DNA of 64,000 bases from Lobosporangium transversale (GCF_002105155.1 NW_019029029.1:186001-250000), one strand, 5' to 3'. Counted from the stretch's first letter, positions 52,887-64,000 are shown. The notes: generated by a model not told the origin, from the sequence alone. Numbers and translations: made by a program.

Positions 52887-55800
52887 TCACTGAGAAGGCG
52901 AATTCTGATCCAAATCATTTCCTTGGCCACTGTTATTGGTAGTGGTGTTACCGCTGTAATCGTTGTCATTGAGGATACTGTTCAGATAAAAGTTGAGAAA
53001 TCGATCGTTATGCTCAAAATCCATCAGCTGCTGCTGCAATTCCACATACTCATTTCCAACTACACTCTCTTGGCTCAACAGCCCTGTGTTGGATAAATCC
53101 AAATCTGAAAGTTGCAAAAAGACTTGCCCGCCCAAAGAAGATCCATAGTCGTTAGAATCCATGGTGGGGAATGCGCCGAGTGGAACCTGAGATCCAGAAT
53201 GGCCGGCTACTGGATGTTGCAGCGCTGGTGGATCACCCACTGTGCCTCCTTCAGTGATGGAAGAAGAGGTGACAAACGAAGATGACGGTACAGTAGCTAC
53301 CGCAGGGGTAGAGACATTATCCGTAAACAAGGCATCGCTAATAGCGGAGATGACTGCTGACGATGAAGCGGCTACGCTGTCCGGGCTCTGCGAGGGATTA
53401 ATAATGTCAGGATGGATGGCATTGACTACAAGTATCGGAGAAGGCGTGTTATTTTGAAAGACACTATTCGAGTCTACGTCGCCAGCATGTTGCTGCTGAG
53501 GCTGTTGCTGAGGTTGTTGCTGAGGTTGTTGTTGAAGCTGGAATTGCTGCTGCTCTTGCTGTTGCTGAGGTTGCTGTTGAAGTTGAAATTGCTGCTGCTG
53601 TTGCTCTTGTTGCTGAAGTTGCTGCTGGAGTTGTTGCTGAAGTTGTTGCTGGAGTTGTTGTTGCTGGAGTTGCTGCTGCTCTTGCTGTTGTTGTTGAAGC
53701 TGAAATTGCTGTTGCTGTTGTTGTTGTTGTTGCTGCTGCTGCTGCTGCAGCTGGGCCTGAAGTTGCATCTGAGCCTGAAGTTGCTGTTGCAAATATAACT
53801 GTTGCTGAAGTTGCTGCTGGTAAGAGAGTGCTTGTTGCTGAAGGTGGGACTGATAATTGAGGATATGTGTATCCATATGTATGGATGAAGGTGCAGCAAC
53901 TGGGAATGCCGACTGTTGAGAGTTTGGGCTTTCAAAATGGACATGCTGCAGATACTGGCCCTGCATAGTAGGTTGGGGGACCTGTGGCGTCTGTGGTACC
54001 TGGAGGGCATAGCTTGGGATTAGAGGATTGGGCAATGGTAATTGTGAGGCTTGAGTGGTTTCCAGGTTTTGCAGTTGCTCAACGGCAGAATTTTGGGCTG
54101 AGCTGAAAGAGCCGTAATGTGGGATCATTGTGGCGTGAATATTGTATTCCATACTGCTGGCGGCAGTGGCACCGTTGTTGTAATGCATTGGGGTGCTGTA
54201 CTGCTCCATCGCCTGATCCAACTGTGCTGTTGGAACTGTATTTTCACTGTTGATTCCCCCCACTGCTGTGGGTGTAGGGCCTGAGCCAGAAGCTGCTCCC
54301 ATTCCCCAAGGCCCAGTATTGGCCCCGACATGATGGGTTGGATACGTGCTCTGTCCGTCAGAAACACAGTACCCGCTGGCGGTTGCGGCGGCAGCGACAG
54401 CAGCAGCAGCAGCAACCATCGCTGCACCGATTTCTACGCGTCGGGCTATTGTCCGTTGCACCAGGCGCTCTCGTTTCTCATTCTCTGACTTCCTTCGTCT
54501 CTCGGCGCGAGCCTGCATCCTCTCAGCCGCACGCTGCAGCTTCACCTCAATTGGGGGGTGTTGCTCCCGCTTGTGGCGCAGTAGGTCATGGTTCCGTTTG
54601 TAGCGTTTAACCTCCAAAAAGCCTTTTGCATTCTCTATCAAGCTTGCCCACGGCGTATCAGTCGGGATAGGACGAGGTATCACTCCATCATAGGAGCAGA
54701 TGTCGCACCAATAAGGCTTATCGTTTTGATGCGACACCATGTGCGACTTCAAAAGGCCGGGTGACGCAAAGGTCCGATTGCAGCCAGAGACGGCGCAAGC
54801 GATTGATAAGGCACTGTTGATACCAAAACTGTCGGTAGAAGATCCTTGGAACGAACTGGATGATACTTCTTGTGCATCCGTTCCAGAAGTGGAATTGGGG
54901 ACAACTTCAGCTGGGGAAGTGCCTCCTGGCTCGCTGGCCTGGCTGCCAAGGCCAAGTGGTGGCGCAGCAACTTGTTGGGCGGAGACTTCGGTCACCTGTG
55001 AGCTACTTGAAGTCGAAATCTCACCTATTTTTTTTTTTTTTTTTTTTTTTTATGGTTAGATATATGATTATAAGACGAACCAATGAGTGATAGAGCAATG
55101 ACATATAATCCCGCATTTCTTACTCTGAGCTGCTTGACCGGCCTGAATAGAGCTCGGCTCAGACGCGTTGTTTGTACATTTGCCCTGATCATCTACTTGG
55201 TTTGTCGAACTTTGAGATTGCTCGTTGTTGTTTGCATTCTGCTGCGGAATGATGACTGTAAACAAAAAATGGGATTGTTCGATTGGTTAATTGGGAACGC
55301 GACTTTTTAAGGTTCAAGTTACACAAAAAAAATTGATATTGCAATGTTACCTATTGATGCCTGGCCAGTCGACAAAGGTATGCTTCCTTGAAGCGTTGTC
55401 TTTCGCTGAGAGCTTAGCTTCCGCAGCCGAGCCAATTCCTGCTCCATCTGCTTTAACTTGATGCGTTGTATCTCAATGACTTGGCTAGGTCCCTCATAGC
55501 CATCCTGCGTGAGGTCGATAGTGCTTGGAGCAAGCAGGGTGGTTTTTTGTCTTTGATAAGAAGGAATCAACGGCACCTGGGGTAGTTCTGCAGCGGGCAG
55601 TGCAGGAATGGGCGGCGGGGCTGAGCTTACCTGGTTATTTAAAGGGGCTTGAGGTAGGGACTTATTTGAAATAGTATCGGATCGGCCAGAAACAATGCTT
55701 GTCATTGACAAGGCCCTCGTACATGCAGCGGCGAGCACGGGTGTTCGGGAATAACCTAAAGGGGGCGCCAAAGAGCTTTTTCTCATTCTCAGCTTGTCAA

Positions 55801-56680
55801 GTCCACCTAAACAAGCTCTCTTCGCGAGCGGAGAGGCCACTGTTGTAAAATTGCATGCTCGTTGAACCTCTTGAGTGACAATAGTACTGGAGCTACTGGG
55901 AGCAGCCTGCTGAGGAACACTCTTAAAAGGCATAAGGACCAGCGACAAACCTTCGGACAAGGCAGCCTCAGTAGGGCCTCTGCCGCAACTGCCGGCACCA
56001 GTGACCTGAGCGGACTTGCCTTCTTGGCCATGCTGTGGGGAATCAATACAAGGGCCATGGTCGTTTTGACTGACGTTTACGGAAGCAACTAGAGCTGGAT
56101 TTGGGGCCATCAAGGTCCCCAAATGCTGGTCCATCGCAGAGCCACTACTAGTGACAGCTACATCGTATCCACCCATGAATGATAACTGTTGCTGCTGTTG
56201 CTGCATCAGGACCTGAAGCTCCATCTGCCGGTTTTCAGCTTGCTCTTCGATGCACAAGTTCATATCCGAAAAGGTTTGACCTATATTGGAAGACAGAAGA
56301 GCTTGTTCATACATGGCGAGAACCTGGATATGTTCCTGCAGTTGGTTTTGCACATCACATTCAGTGCCGTTGAGGCTCCCTGCTAATGCTTGGTTGCCGA
56401 ACTGAGGCTGAATAGGGATAGCAGTCTCAATAAACGAGCTCACCGAGCCATTGTTCCCAACTACAGTCGGAATTGAGGAAAGGTCCACGGCATCCGTGGT
56501 TATGCTGTTATTGGTAGTATTGCTGATCACAATTGGGGCACTTGTGACTACTGCTGGCTTAGAACTGTTATCGTTCAGAGAAGCTTGAGTCTGTGCAAAG
56601 CATTGGGCTCCAGAGGAGGAGCTAGAGGAGCTAGAGGAGGCATCAAGGCCCTCTTTAGGATCTTGATACACTGATGGCAT
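52887..56680 (-). CDS. Glutamine-rich C2H2 zinc-finger protein
   Basis: Probable transcription factor; no specific orthologue recognised. Exons on the minus strand: 56680-55351, 55255-55124 and 55024-52887, GT-AG, phases close, 1,199 residues. The ATG at 56680 (context gtaggcATGcca) is the first in an otherwise open frame; an upstream stop lies near 56740. Residues 1-440 are Ser-rich with a short heptad stretch (IEIQRIKLKQMEQELARLRK). One full C2H2 finger (CAVSGCNRTFASPGLLKSHM, then VSH) is followed by CDIC, a 30-residue insertion and HDLLRHKREQH, which together look like a split second finger. A basic RxERRRKSENEKRE region follows, then a polyglutamine stretch of about 100 residues and an acidic Asn-rich tail. 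The last intron ends in A23 then TAG. Confidence 0.82.
53489..53818 (-). repeat. Polyglutamine-encoding CAG/CAA tract
   Basis: About 330 bases of mixed CAG and CAA codons with CTT/CTG, TTT and GAA interruptions (Q runs broken by L, F, E, P). On the + strand it opens long leucine-rich frames that are shadows. Length variation is likely between strains. Confidence 0.93.
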
Positions 56681-59594
56681 GCCTACTTGAATAATAGAAC
56701 CGGGCAATATAGTAGGTTGGTTTAGCCCTTGCCAAAGAGATTAAGGAAAGCAGGGTATCAAAAGGCCTAGGGAAAGAGTTCCAAGGCTTAATTACCAAAA
56801 GTCGTGTTGAGTATAAGCGCGAGCGTAGCCAGGCCCTGGAGTTTGTTCTAGGCTTTGCTTGGAAGATAGCTTAGTGGCGTTTGCGAGACTTGATGTCGCA
56901 AGTCTGTGGTAACCCGTTGAAAAGGCAGCTGCGTTTATCAGGCTGAAGGCTGGTTGAGGCTGTCAAGGGGTGTAAGGTTAAAGGAACAAACAAACAAAAA
57001 AAATTAAAAAAAAATACAATATGCTGTTAGGATGACTCTGTTTTTTTTTTTTTTTTTCTTTTTTTTTTTTCCTGCACAGCATTGCTGTCGATCCTTTTCA
57101 CATTTGTTTCCAACAAAAAAAAAAAAAAAAAAAAAAAAAAACATACAAACAAACAAACAAACAAACCAAACGAAAAGATAAACAGTTTAAACAGTTAGGG
57201 CAAGGGTAGGGCAATAACAAAATATAAAAAGTCTGCATATGATCTACATTGTTTTCTGTTTTTTTTTTTTTTCTTCTCTCTTTCATGTTTTTCAGGGTTG
57301 ATTTCTAAATGCAGACCCTTTGTGGCCGGGATAGTGATAGTGTGGTCATTAGTTAGGGTAGCGATAGTCACAATAATAAGATGTGTTGCATCCAAATTTG
57401 AATGTATGTGCTCAGTGCGCACAATAACTGTATCCTCTATGGGGTGGATCATTCCTCTTCGCCAGTACAGATGCCACAAGGCTAGCTTGCTACATAGAGG
57501 AATGATCATACTCCACACCTCGACGAAGATGGCTGACAATATCCATCACACTTGTAATGATATACATGCAGCTACACAGTGGATCATCAGCCAAAACTAA
57601 CGTTGAGGACTACCACGTGTTACCATCAATGGTTTAAGTTGTGAAATGTAGCTTTGTATAGACCACAGATGCATTATTTGGAACTACGGTAGGTACTAGT
57701 CTTAAAACTAATCCCCCCGAATCAGATAGGTAGCGTCGCGTGTGTAGAGCGTGTAAATGGTTTAGTGCAGGTTAAGGCACATCAGCCGTAAAAGAATTAA
57801 AATAGCACAACTCAGACTCAAAAAAAGGCGTTATTGCTGACGCGCTGATCAGTAGCCTCAAAAATCTGTCTTTTTTGAAAACGCGTAGAATGAGCCCACC
57901 CTGTTCACACAGAAGAGGGGCGCGTACTACAATCATCAGCCCCAAAAATCCTTCATTTCTTCCCAAATACAAGCCATGCGCCGAATTTCTCACTTTTTAC
58001 CCTGCTCCTCTACCCCTTCGTTCCTACTAGGCCTTGACTGGATGGAGAGGATGATGACGCTTTGGAAGTGTAGGGGTTGCCGGGGTGAAGGAATGGGAGT
58101 AACATTTGCTGAGGGAAAGCAGGATCCTTTCATAACGATCTACTGCGTGGTACGATTAAAATAATGAACAACCATTTCTTCTCTTTCTCTCTCTCTTTGT
58201 TTTCCCTTCTAGCATATTTCCTACCGCACAACCCGCTTTTACTTAGATTTGAGTGGGACCCGAACTGGGTGATGGAGATTAGAACGAGATGAATGGCCAT
58301 GAGGGGAAAACGTCCAAGAAAAGTGTCGCAAAGGAGCAGAGAAGAGTAATAAGCGCAACGGTGCAGGGAGAGAAACTGGTGTAAAGACAAGAGGAGGACT
58401 TCCACCGCTTTTGGTAACCCCTCTTTCACTAACCTTCATCCATCATATCGCTACCACTGACTCCACTCTCGGACTTCATTATTTCTCTTGCCTCTTACTT
58501 ATTTTTTTATCCTTCACTTTCTATCCTAACCACCCAAAAAGCCCCCTCCCTTTCTCTCACCCTTCGCAGCCTAGAAATATTCAGTATTTGGAGTATATTC
58601 GTATCGTGTCATATACATCTAGCACTTACTGCTTTGGCCACTGAAAGGTCGGATGAATAGGCACCTATGTGTCTATAGTGCTTAAAAAAAAAAAAAAAAA
58701 AAAAAAAGGGAGAGAACGAGAACGGCGGGAAGAGGATAAATGCGGTATGTGAGTACTGCCTGAGCGTTAATGGTTTGTAATACACAAGGCAATGAGGGTC
58801 AGGGACAAGAGAGAAGCAAACTAACGCGATAAGGCTGATTAAGAAGTAAGGATAGGTATGGTAGAAAAAAGCTGATTGCTCTGGTGAGCAAAAAAAAAAC
58901 TTAAGGAAAGAAAAGAAAAATAGAAAAAAGAAAAGAGAAACAGCAGGTTAAATAATAAAAGAGAGGAGCAACTGAATTTGCCACGCAAGAGATACGGCAA
59001 AGCGCAAAGCTGTAATGGACAATGGGGGCATTAGAAAATAGACCCAAATAGCTCGGCCATCACTAAGCAATAGTTCGCGCTTTTCAGCTTTTTTCAATTT
59101 ATTATATTTATGCTAGGGAGCTGATGATAACGGATATTTCGTGAAATCCCTATAGTAGCAAAAGCGATAAAGATAAGCTGCCAATTTAGTAGAAATATCA
59201 ATGTAAAAAGCGAAGAAAGCACTGAGTCTCTTTCGATTGCAAATTGAAGCATTCTGTAAGCATTACTTGTAATGAAGCGAAGATGTGGCTCTCAGAGAGC
59301 TGGCCCGCGTCAATAGCCCTTCCAAAAGGTCAGTCAAGCTAGACATCTAAATACCATGCCACAACAGAACTAAAAGAATGGATCAAGTTTCCTTTCATTC
59401 CAATCTGTTGAAGCGTAGTGGGAAAGAGATTATACAACTATAAATATAAAATCACCCCTGCTAGGCTGCATTGTAGCAATGAGACCCATGTAACAAACAC
59501 TGCCTTGTAAAACAAATATCCAAACAAAAGTTGGTTTTACAGGGCGCAATGGAAATGAAGCTTGCGAAGTTGTTATAGGTAACAAGATTTAATC

Positions 59595-59628
<34 letters not shown>

Positions 59629-60454
59629 CTAGCGACTGTTGACGTGTGTAAGCAGTAGTAAATTTAATGCATCTTAGTCGTTACCCTTTACTTGCTGCAT
59701 CAACGATCCTGGTAAGTGTACATAGCAACTTTGCTATCTCAGATACATGCTGTCTTCTTTAAACCCTATCGTGTCAGAGGATATATTCATCCACTGTTTC
59801 TTGTTACCAAAAATTACATAGTTGGATTAATAAAAAAGCAAATAAAGCAGCATATTCCTTTTTCACTCAAAAGTCACTCTCCCAAACCTGGCCATGGGTA
59901 GGAGGGCAACAATGCACAGATCAACACAACATGCCTCTACGATAGAATCCCTTGATTATGCACAATTGTTATACAACCCCAAAAGCCATCGATTAGCAAT
60001 TAAAAAAAAAAAAAAAAAAAAAAGGACTAAAAGTAATTCCCAGGATATGATTCAACTGGTTGTGAGCATTTTGATCACAAATAGCCTAAGCGCATTTCAG
60101 TGTTGACTGGGATTCTCATGCCCATCTCCTTTAAAATAAAAAAGACTGTTGTTTTTCCAAACCACCACAATTCCATTTCTCTTCCTTCATATACTCCTTG
60201 CCTCCTCTTCCTGCCCATCAACTTTTTCTTTCTTTTTACCCGCTGGACCATTTTCCGTACATATTTAAATATAAAAAAGCGCTGACTTTACTCTTTCTCC
60301 TTACTTACATTATTCTTTTTTTTCTGAGCTCTTCATTCTATTTCTTGTATTTATTTATTTTTTAATTCCGCCACAGTCATATTGTTATCGACCGTCTTAT
60401 AATATAAAACAAAGTTACCTCCACAAAACCGATCAATACATTATACATACAACG
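56681..60454. other. Gene-poor region, 3.8 kb
   Basis: No conserved gene recognised. Contents: upstream region of the zinc-finger gene; T and A runs at 57041-57070, 57115-57141, 58684-58707, 59598-59625 and 60002-60023; a 12-bp inverted repeat at 57447-57507; purine-rich sequence at 58240-58400 and 58710-59000; and a T/C-rich leader (60150-60360) leading to the small ORF at 60455. Short frames here have low-complexity composition. Confidence 0.6.
57447..57507. repeat. 12-bp perfect inverted repeat with 37-base loop
   Basis: gatcattcctct at 57447-57458 pairs with agaggaatgatc at 57496-57507. Function unknown; such repeats arise by chance in a window of this size. Confidence 0.8.
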
Positions 60455-60673
60455 ATGATTGTCACCTCGATTGTCCTCTCAGCAGTCTCATCAGCAGCAT
60501 TGATGATGTCGATCCTCACCGCGGGGCCGTTCCTCCCAAAGCATATGGACAGCCTTGATGGCCTAGCAGAGAAAACACCACCATCTTATCTGCGACTCAA
60601 CAAGCGGCGGAAGCGAAGGTTAGCAGTTGATGAGGCTGTGGAGATGGAAAAGTACTATCGAGGAGCAGTATGA
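60455..60673 (+). CDS. Candidate small gene, 72 residues, N-terminal hydrophobic segment
   Basis: Not recognised. An ATG-initiated frame in a gene-poor region, with gene-like composition: it is clearly more GC-rich than its flanks. Residues 1-27 form a hydrophobic, Ala/Ser-rich segment (MIVTSIVLSAVSSAALMMSI) that could be a signal peptide or anchor. A basic KRRKRR stretch at residues 50-55 is followed by an acidic helix-like tail. Upstream there is a TATA-like tataatataaaa at about 60398-60410, some 45 bases before the ATG, and a CT-rich stretch. Secreted peptide precursor, small membrane protein or chance frame are all possible. Confidence 0.45.
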   Translation: MIVTSIVLSAVSSAALMMSILTAGPFLPKHMDSLDGLAEKTPPSYLRLNKRRKRRLAVDEAVEMEKYYRGAV

Positions 60674-61667
60674 CAACTGGCAATAAGGCCAGAATTAATG
60701 CGACCAGTGTAAATATTCTGGCATCCTTCTTCCTCTGCAAAGCACAACAGCATTGGACAGAAAAGAAAAAAGGGTACCAACAACAACAACACCGAAGTAT
60801 GCCCTTGTGCTATCCCTTTTCACTCTAGCTCAATATTTTCCTTCACAGTACGCACAGATAACATCCAAGTAAAAATGATACTCGTTACTTTGCACATGAA
60901 TGCCTCTGTATTATTTTTTCAATTAGCAACAATAAAAAGCAATGATTTATTATACTTCTTGTTTATCATGTCATTCTGTTCAACTCGTAAGTCGGAGCTA
61001 GAATGAGGGATCCATGGCAATTGCAACTATGGAAAACTTTAAAATTCTTCCGATACTGCCTCAATAATCCAAGTACATGTTTATACAGATACAACTCCGT
61101 AAGATGATCAAAAAACACTTTCCCTCTACACCATACCAGTCAAACTCCAGTATCAAAACCAAAACATTTTCCTCGCTTTTCCGATCCAAACCCCCCTTCA
61201 ACCCCCTAATCATTAATGTATAGAGACAAAGTCTACCAAGCGTACTCAAAAAGACTATTAATGATGTAGAGAATATCAAAGCTTCGCTATACTGTTCAAC
61301 AGAAGCTTGATTATCAACATCAAAATCTATGAGGAGAAGAGGCATAACTCACACACCCATGCTACCTTCATTTTTTAAAGACAAAAGAAAAAAAAAAAGA
61401 GCACCAGCTGTGATATAACCCCGGTACCAAGTATTCATTTACAAGCAAAAGAGATGGGTATCCTGCAGTTAGGAACAAAAAATTAGAATTGGCAGTCAAA
61501 CGATCAAGGCTATTTAGGACGACATCAAGGATTGGATGAAAGAGTGGCAAAAAAAAAAAAAAAAAAAAAAAAAAATGATATGAAGTACATGTACAGTTCA
61601 GCGTCACTAAAATCATCGAAATGATGGTTTTAGTAAATTCAGGTCTATTCAAAAAAAAACTTTATTT
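60674..61667. other. Intergenic, 1 kb
   Basis: No gene recognised. An A run at 61549-61575 and A/T-rich sequence. A 94-codon minus-strand frame at 61061-61345 was considered and set aside. Confidence 0.55.
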
Positions 61668-62830
61668 TACCATCTTTCTCAGTTAACATTCTTTTCAATC
61701 TATCCACTGATTCATTATCATTGAGCAAATGGTAATAGTCGTTAAAGAGCTCCAATTGCCTGCGTATTGCAATCCAGCGCTTCACCAAACGAGGATCGCC
61801 AGTTTGATGCCGTATCCTCATAAATTGTTGATGCTCCTGTATCTCTCGGCAGTCGTGAGTTGTAGGGATTGAAGGATGAACTCATCGTTGATGCAGGTTT
61901 CAGGATCCGCCGTCACTTGAGTACCCGAGCCAGAATGGCTGAGGTCATACTCGAAATTATCATCATTTTCTATCTCATCACCCCGGTAAACAATACCGTC
62001 TTCTGTGTGGGTGATGAACCGGTGCTTGTGCTTCTCGGAAGTCATTATCGTCTTGACAGCGTCACTGATCGACTCAGAAGACCCTTCGCAGTAGTTCATG
62101 GTGAGATGGTTGAGGACACCAATGTCCTTTTGTTTGGTGGCCTCTCCTTCGTCCTCACCATATTCCTTTATTAGCTTTTCTTGAAGCTGAAAAACCTGAT
62201 CTTCCCTTGATTCGATCCCAAGACAGTGTAAACGGTTTCTTTGTTCAGAGATCAAGATAGAAATCTCAGCAAAGCAGCAGCGGATGCAAGTTGGGGTCAC
62301 TGATCCCCAAGCCCTAGCGATACATAACCAAAGTGCAGCATTGGACGGCAAATCATTAAGTAATTTGCTCTTTGTTCTTACACGCGCCACGGCTTCGGAC
62401 ATGACATTGCTATAAAGTGCCTTGAACGGCCTTACAATAACAGCATCTAAAGGCTGTGCCATTGATGTGGTGTTCGGAGGAAGCCTAATGAGCTTGACGC
62501 TCTCAATTCTAAGAGTCTCACAATCCTTGTGTGTTGGTGCATTGTCGATTAGAAGCGCGATGCGACGGCCCTGCTCCTGCATATCGCCATTCAATTACCT
62601 TAGCTATTGAACGAAGATGAACTGCCTCATGTATCCTTTGTCAGAGAAGCCTGCGTCAATTTCCTTGAAGATATTCTTGGCCAAACTAAATGAACGATGC
62701 ATAGCAAGCGCTACAGGGTTGACTTGTCAGATCCCGTCGCATTACTGCAGAACAAGATTGAAAATCTAGCCGACCGAACAATCTTCTTCCCGCGAAGAGG
62801 CCCAGTCTCATGGGCCTTGTTGGACATAGC
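61668..62830 (-). pseudogene. Decayed pogo/Tigger-type (DDE) transposase
   Basis: Remnant of a Tc1/mariner-superfamily pogo-like DNA transposon. The longest frame, 61818-62594, carries the second catalytic block (RRIALLIDNAPTHKDC) and the third (IRLPPNTTSMAQPLDAVIVR). Directly upstream the same frame continues through TAA (62597-62595) and TAG (62606-62604) into IFVQ-, KNIFKEIDAGFSDKGYMRQF and MHRSFSLA. Further up, near 62790-62710, a shifted frame reads SILFCSNATGSDK, the usual first-block region. At the other end the frame stops at 61818, while a shifted frame continues as EHQQFMRIRHQTGDPRLV down to about 61670. So it has two nonsense codons and at least two frameshifts. No N-terminal DNA-binding domain or terminal inverted repeats were found. 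Not active. Confidence 0.86.
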
Positions 62831-62857
62831 TGTGAGAAAAAGGATGGTAGATACAGG

Positions 62858-62884
<27 letters not shown>
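62858..62884. repeat. A27 run flanking the transposase remnant
   Basis: Pure A tract on the + strand, just upstream of the remnant in its own sense (T27 there). Similar tracts occur throughout the window, so it need not belong to the element. Confidence 0.9.
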
Positions 62885-62888
<4 letters not shown>

Positions 62889-63041
62889 CGAATGGAGTTT
62901 AAGTGTACTTCATAGTAAGGTGAATGAAATGAAAAATGAGCATTTTTTATTTACTCGATTCAATTAAATGAGTTCCACCAACTTCTCTAGTTCACTGAGA
63001 GAAGAGTCTGGCTTTGTGGGGGATTTGACTATAATTCATCA

Positions 63042-64000
63042 TTACAAAAACACAGCCCTGCGTCCGTTCCAATCCTCTTGCCGGTATGCTCCCACTCGTG
63101 AAAGCATGCTCGTCTGCACACCGATCAAGATCTCTGCTTGAGCCATGAAAATCTGATCCATCATTAAGGGTCCAAAGACTCCAAGTCGCTCTTTGGTCCC
63201 CATTGCTTGATGATCAAGAACATGCCATCCCAGTGCTCGGAACTCATCCAGTTCTTCGGGACGATCTTCGTTTGTAGAGACATAGACAGGTAAATTCCTC
63301 AGAACAGGATTGCCTAGAACTATGTCACGAAGTGTTGAGGCTAACTCCTGTGTCGTTGGTGAGCAGGACTGTAGAGCATGCTGGAAATACTGTTGACAAT
63401 AGCTGATGAATTCACCTCGTCTGGCGTGGATCGAAATGAAAGACCCACGCCGAAAAATGGTCTTGTTGGCTATGTTACTGCTGCTAATGCTACTGCCACC
63501 ACTACTGCTGCTCCTCAAGGATTTGCCTTGGTCAGTATCACGATAGAGACGTCTATCAGGGATGATGGCACTATTGAGGCGACCATAATCACTTTCTTTT
63601 GTATCAGACTCTTGGTTACCGGAGGCGTATATCCCAATCCGTCCAGATTGGAAATGGCTTTGCTGAGCACCAACCTCACTCAGTCTATGGAGCACTGCCT
63701 CAAAGTGCCGCTCGAAAGCTGGCGCGAAATAAAGATAGCGGCCGTACAAATCCCATTCCGTCTTTTTGGAAGTTGCAATATTATTCCCATTGGTGATACA
63801 AAGCAAATGTTCGTCATCCAGAGTCCTAAGTGTTGTTTTCAGCTGCTCCAATTCATTCGTTTCAAGCGCAGGAGTCTTCATGGAGAGATCAAGCTTCCAT
63901 TGCTTCAAAAAGCTCTTGGCTGTCGGATCTAATGGTCGCAAGCTGCCTACGCCACAGGTGACATGGCAAACCAAACTCTCAGGTGCTGTAGGTAGGATAC
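63042..64000 (-). CDS. GDP-fucose O-fucosyltransferase-like protein, C-terminal part
   Basis: Probable GT-B glycosyltransferase of the O-fucosyltransferase type acting in the secretory pathway; acceptor unknown. The frame is open to the window edge, so the start and any signal anchor lie outside; at least 319 residues are present. Motifs: a fucosyltransferase-type SFISIHARRGEFISYC, with the HARRGEF arginines that contact GDP-fucose in the family, PVYVSTNEDRPEELDEFRAL, and a C-terminal block VFGPLMMDQIFMAQAEILIG then GVQTSMLSRVGAYRQ. A Ser-rich insert lies before the HARRGEF block. The end is a normal stop at 63042-63044. Family assignment is by motif recognition and is the main uncertainty. 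Confidence 0.78.
   Translation of the reverse strand, partial: ILPTAPESLVCHVTCGVGSLRPLDPTAKSFLKQWKLDLSMKTPALETNELEQLKTTLRTLDDEHLLCITNGNNIATSKKTEWDLYGRYLYFAPAFERHFEAVLHRLSEVGAQQSHFQSGRIGIYASGNQESDTKESDYGRLNSAIIPDRRLYRDTDQGKSLRSSSSGGSSISSSNIANKTIFRRGSFISIHARRGEFISYCQQYFQHALQSCSPTTQELASTLRDIVLGNPVLRNLPVYVSTNEDRPEELDEFRALGWHVLDHQAMGTKERLGVFGPLMMDQIFMAQAEILIGVQTSMLSRVGAYRQEDWNGRRAVFL

Noticed and set aside
53412-53798. Leucine-rich + strand frame opposite the zinc-finger gene
   Set aside because: It is the antisense reading of the polyglutamine CAG/CAA tract.
57195-57600. Overlapping frames of 100-114 codons on both strands
   Set aside because: No family resemblance; the minus-strand frame runs through poly(A)-derived Lys codons.
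58130-58644. Frames in purine- and pyrimidine-rich sequence
   Set aside because: Low complexity and no motif; probably an artefact of composition.
61061-61345. 94-codon minus-strand ATG frame with one hydrophobic stretch
   Set aside because: A/T-rich codon use like the surrounding non-coding DNA, no recognised family, and no clear promoter or leader.

Overview
The window is nuclear DNA from a filamentous, early-diverging fungus, most likely Mucoromycota in the broad sense and probably Mortierellaceae. The lineage is an inference. It rests on dense short introns with GTAAGT-type donors, very small exons, long poly(A)/poly(T) tracts between genes and in introns, and a fungal gene set (Gti1/Pac2 WOPR regulator, DASH subunit Ask1, mpaB-type oxygenase, Spt23/Mga2-like factor) that sits with a TMEM164 homologue and a KDM2/JHD1 demethylase. 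No prokaryotic operon, CRISPR array, tRNA or rRNA gene was recognised.

Layout. 1-1201: 3' part of eIF3 subunit e (+). 3377-9380: very large alpha-arrestin (+), convergent with an Spt23/Mga2-like IPT-ankyrin factor (-, 9804-13183). 13844-19782: URB2 ribosome-biogenesis factor (-), divergent from a PHD-JmjC histone demethylase of JHD1/KDM2 type (+, 20186-23513). 23783-26924: Gti1/Pac2 WOPR transcription factor (-). 28531-30715: FAD monooxygenase (-) with an 11-nt and a 16-nt exon. 33252-35717: DASH subunit Ask1 (-), divergent from PIG-S (+, 35948-38217). 38912-40504: membrane-anchored START protein (+). 40804-42130: mpaB/rubber-oxygenase family protein (+). 43372-45474: glucose-6-phosphate isomerase (+). 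45905-47328: TMEM164 homologue (+), convergent with TMA16 (-, 47683-48542). TMA16 is divergent from a Sir2-type sirtuin (+, 49032-52621). 52887-56680: polyglutamine C2H2 zinc-finger factor (-). 56681-61667: gene-poor, with one 72-codon small ORF. About 61668-62830: decayed pogo/Tigger-type DDE transposase (-). 63042-64000: O-fucosyltransferase-like gene (-) running off the window.

Most genes are housekeeping: translation, ribosome assembly, GPI anchoring, glycolysis, kinetochore and lipid handling. They are mixed with regulators. Two divergent pairs each join a ribosome-assembly gene to a chromatin modifier of a class linked to rDNA silencing (URB2/JHD1 and TMA16/SIR2). This may be coincidence but can be tested.

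The exon-intron models were built by hand from splice consensus, reading phase and family knowledge. Phases close for every multi-exon gene listed. Two introns need a GC-AG donor, one predicted intron keeps the frame whether spliced or not, and the WOPR start codon is tentative. I did not find a convincing undescribed multi-gene system. The most unusual material is in gene structure: microexons across catalytic motifs, GC-AG introns and homopolymer-rich introns.
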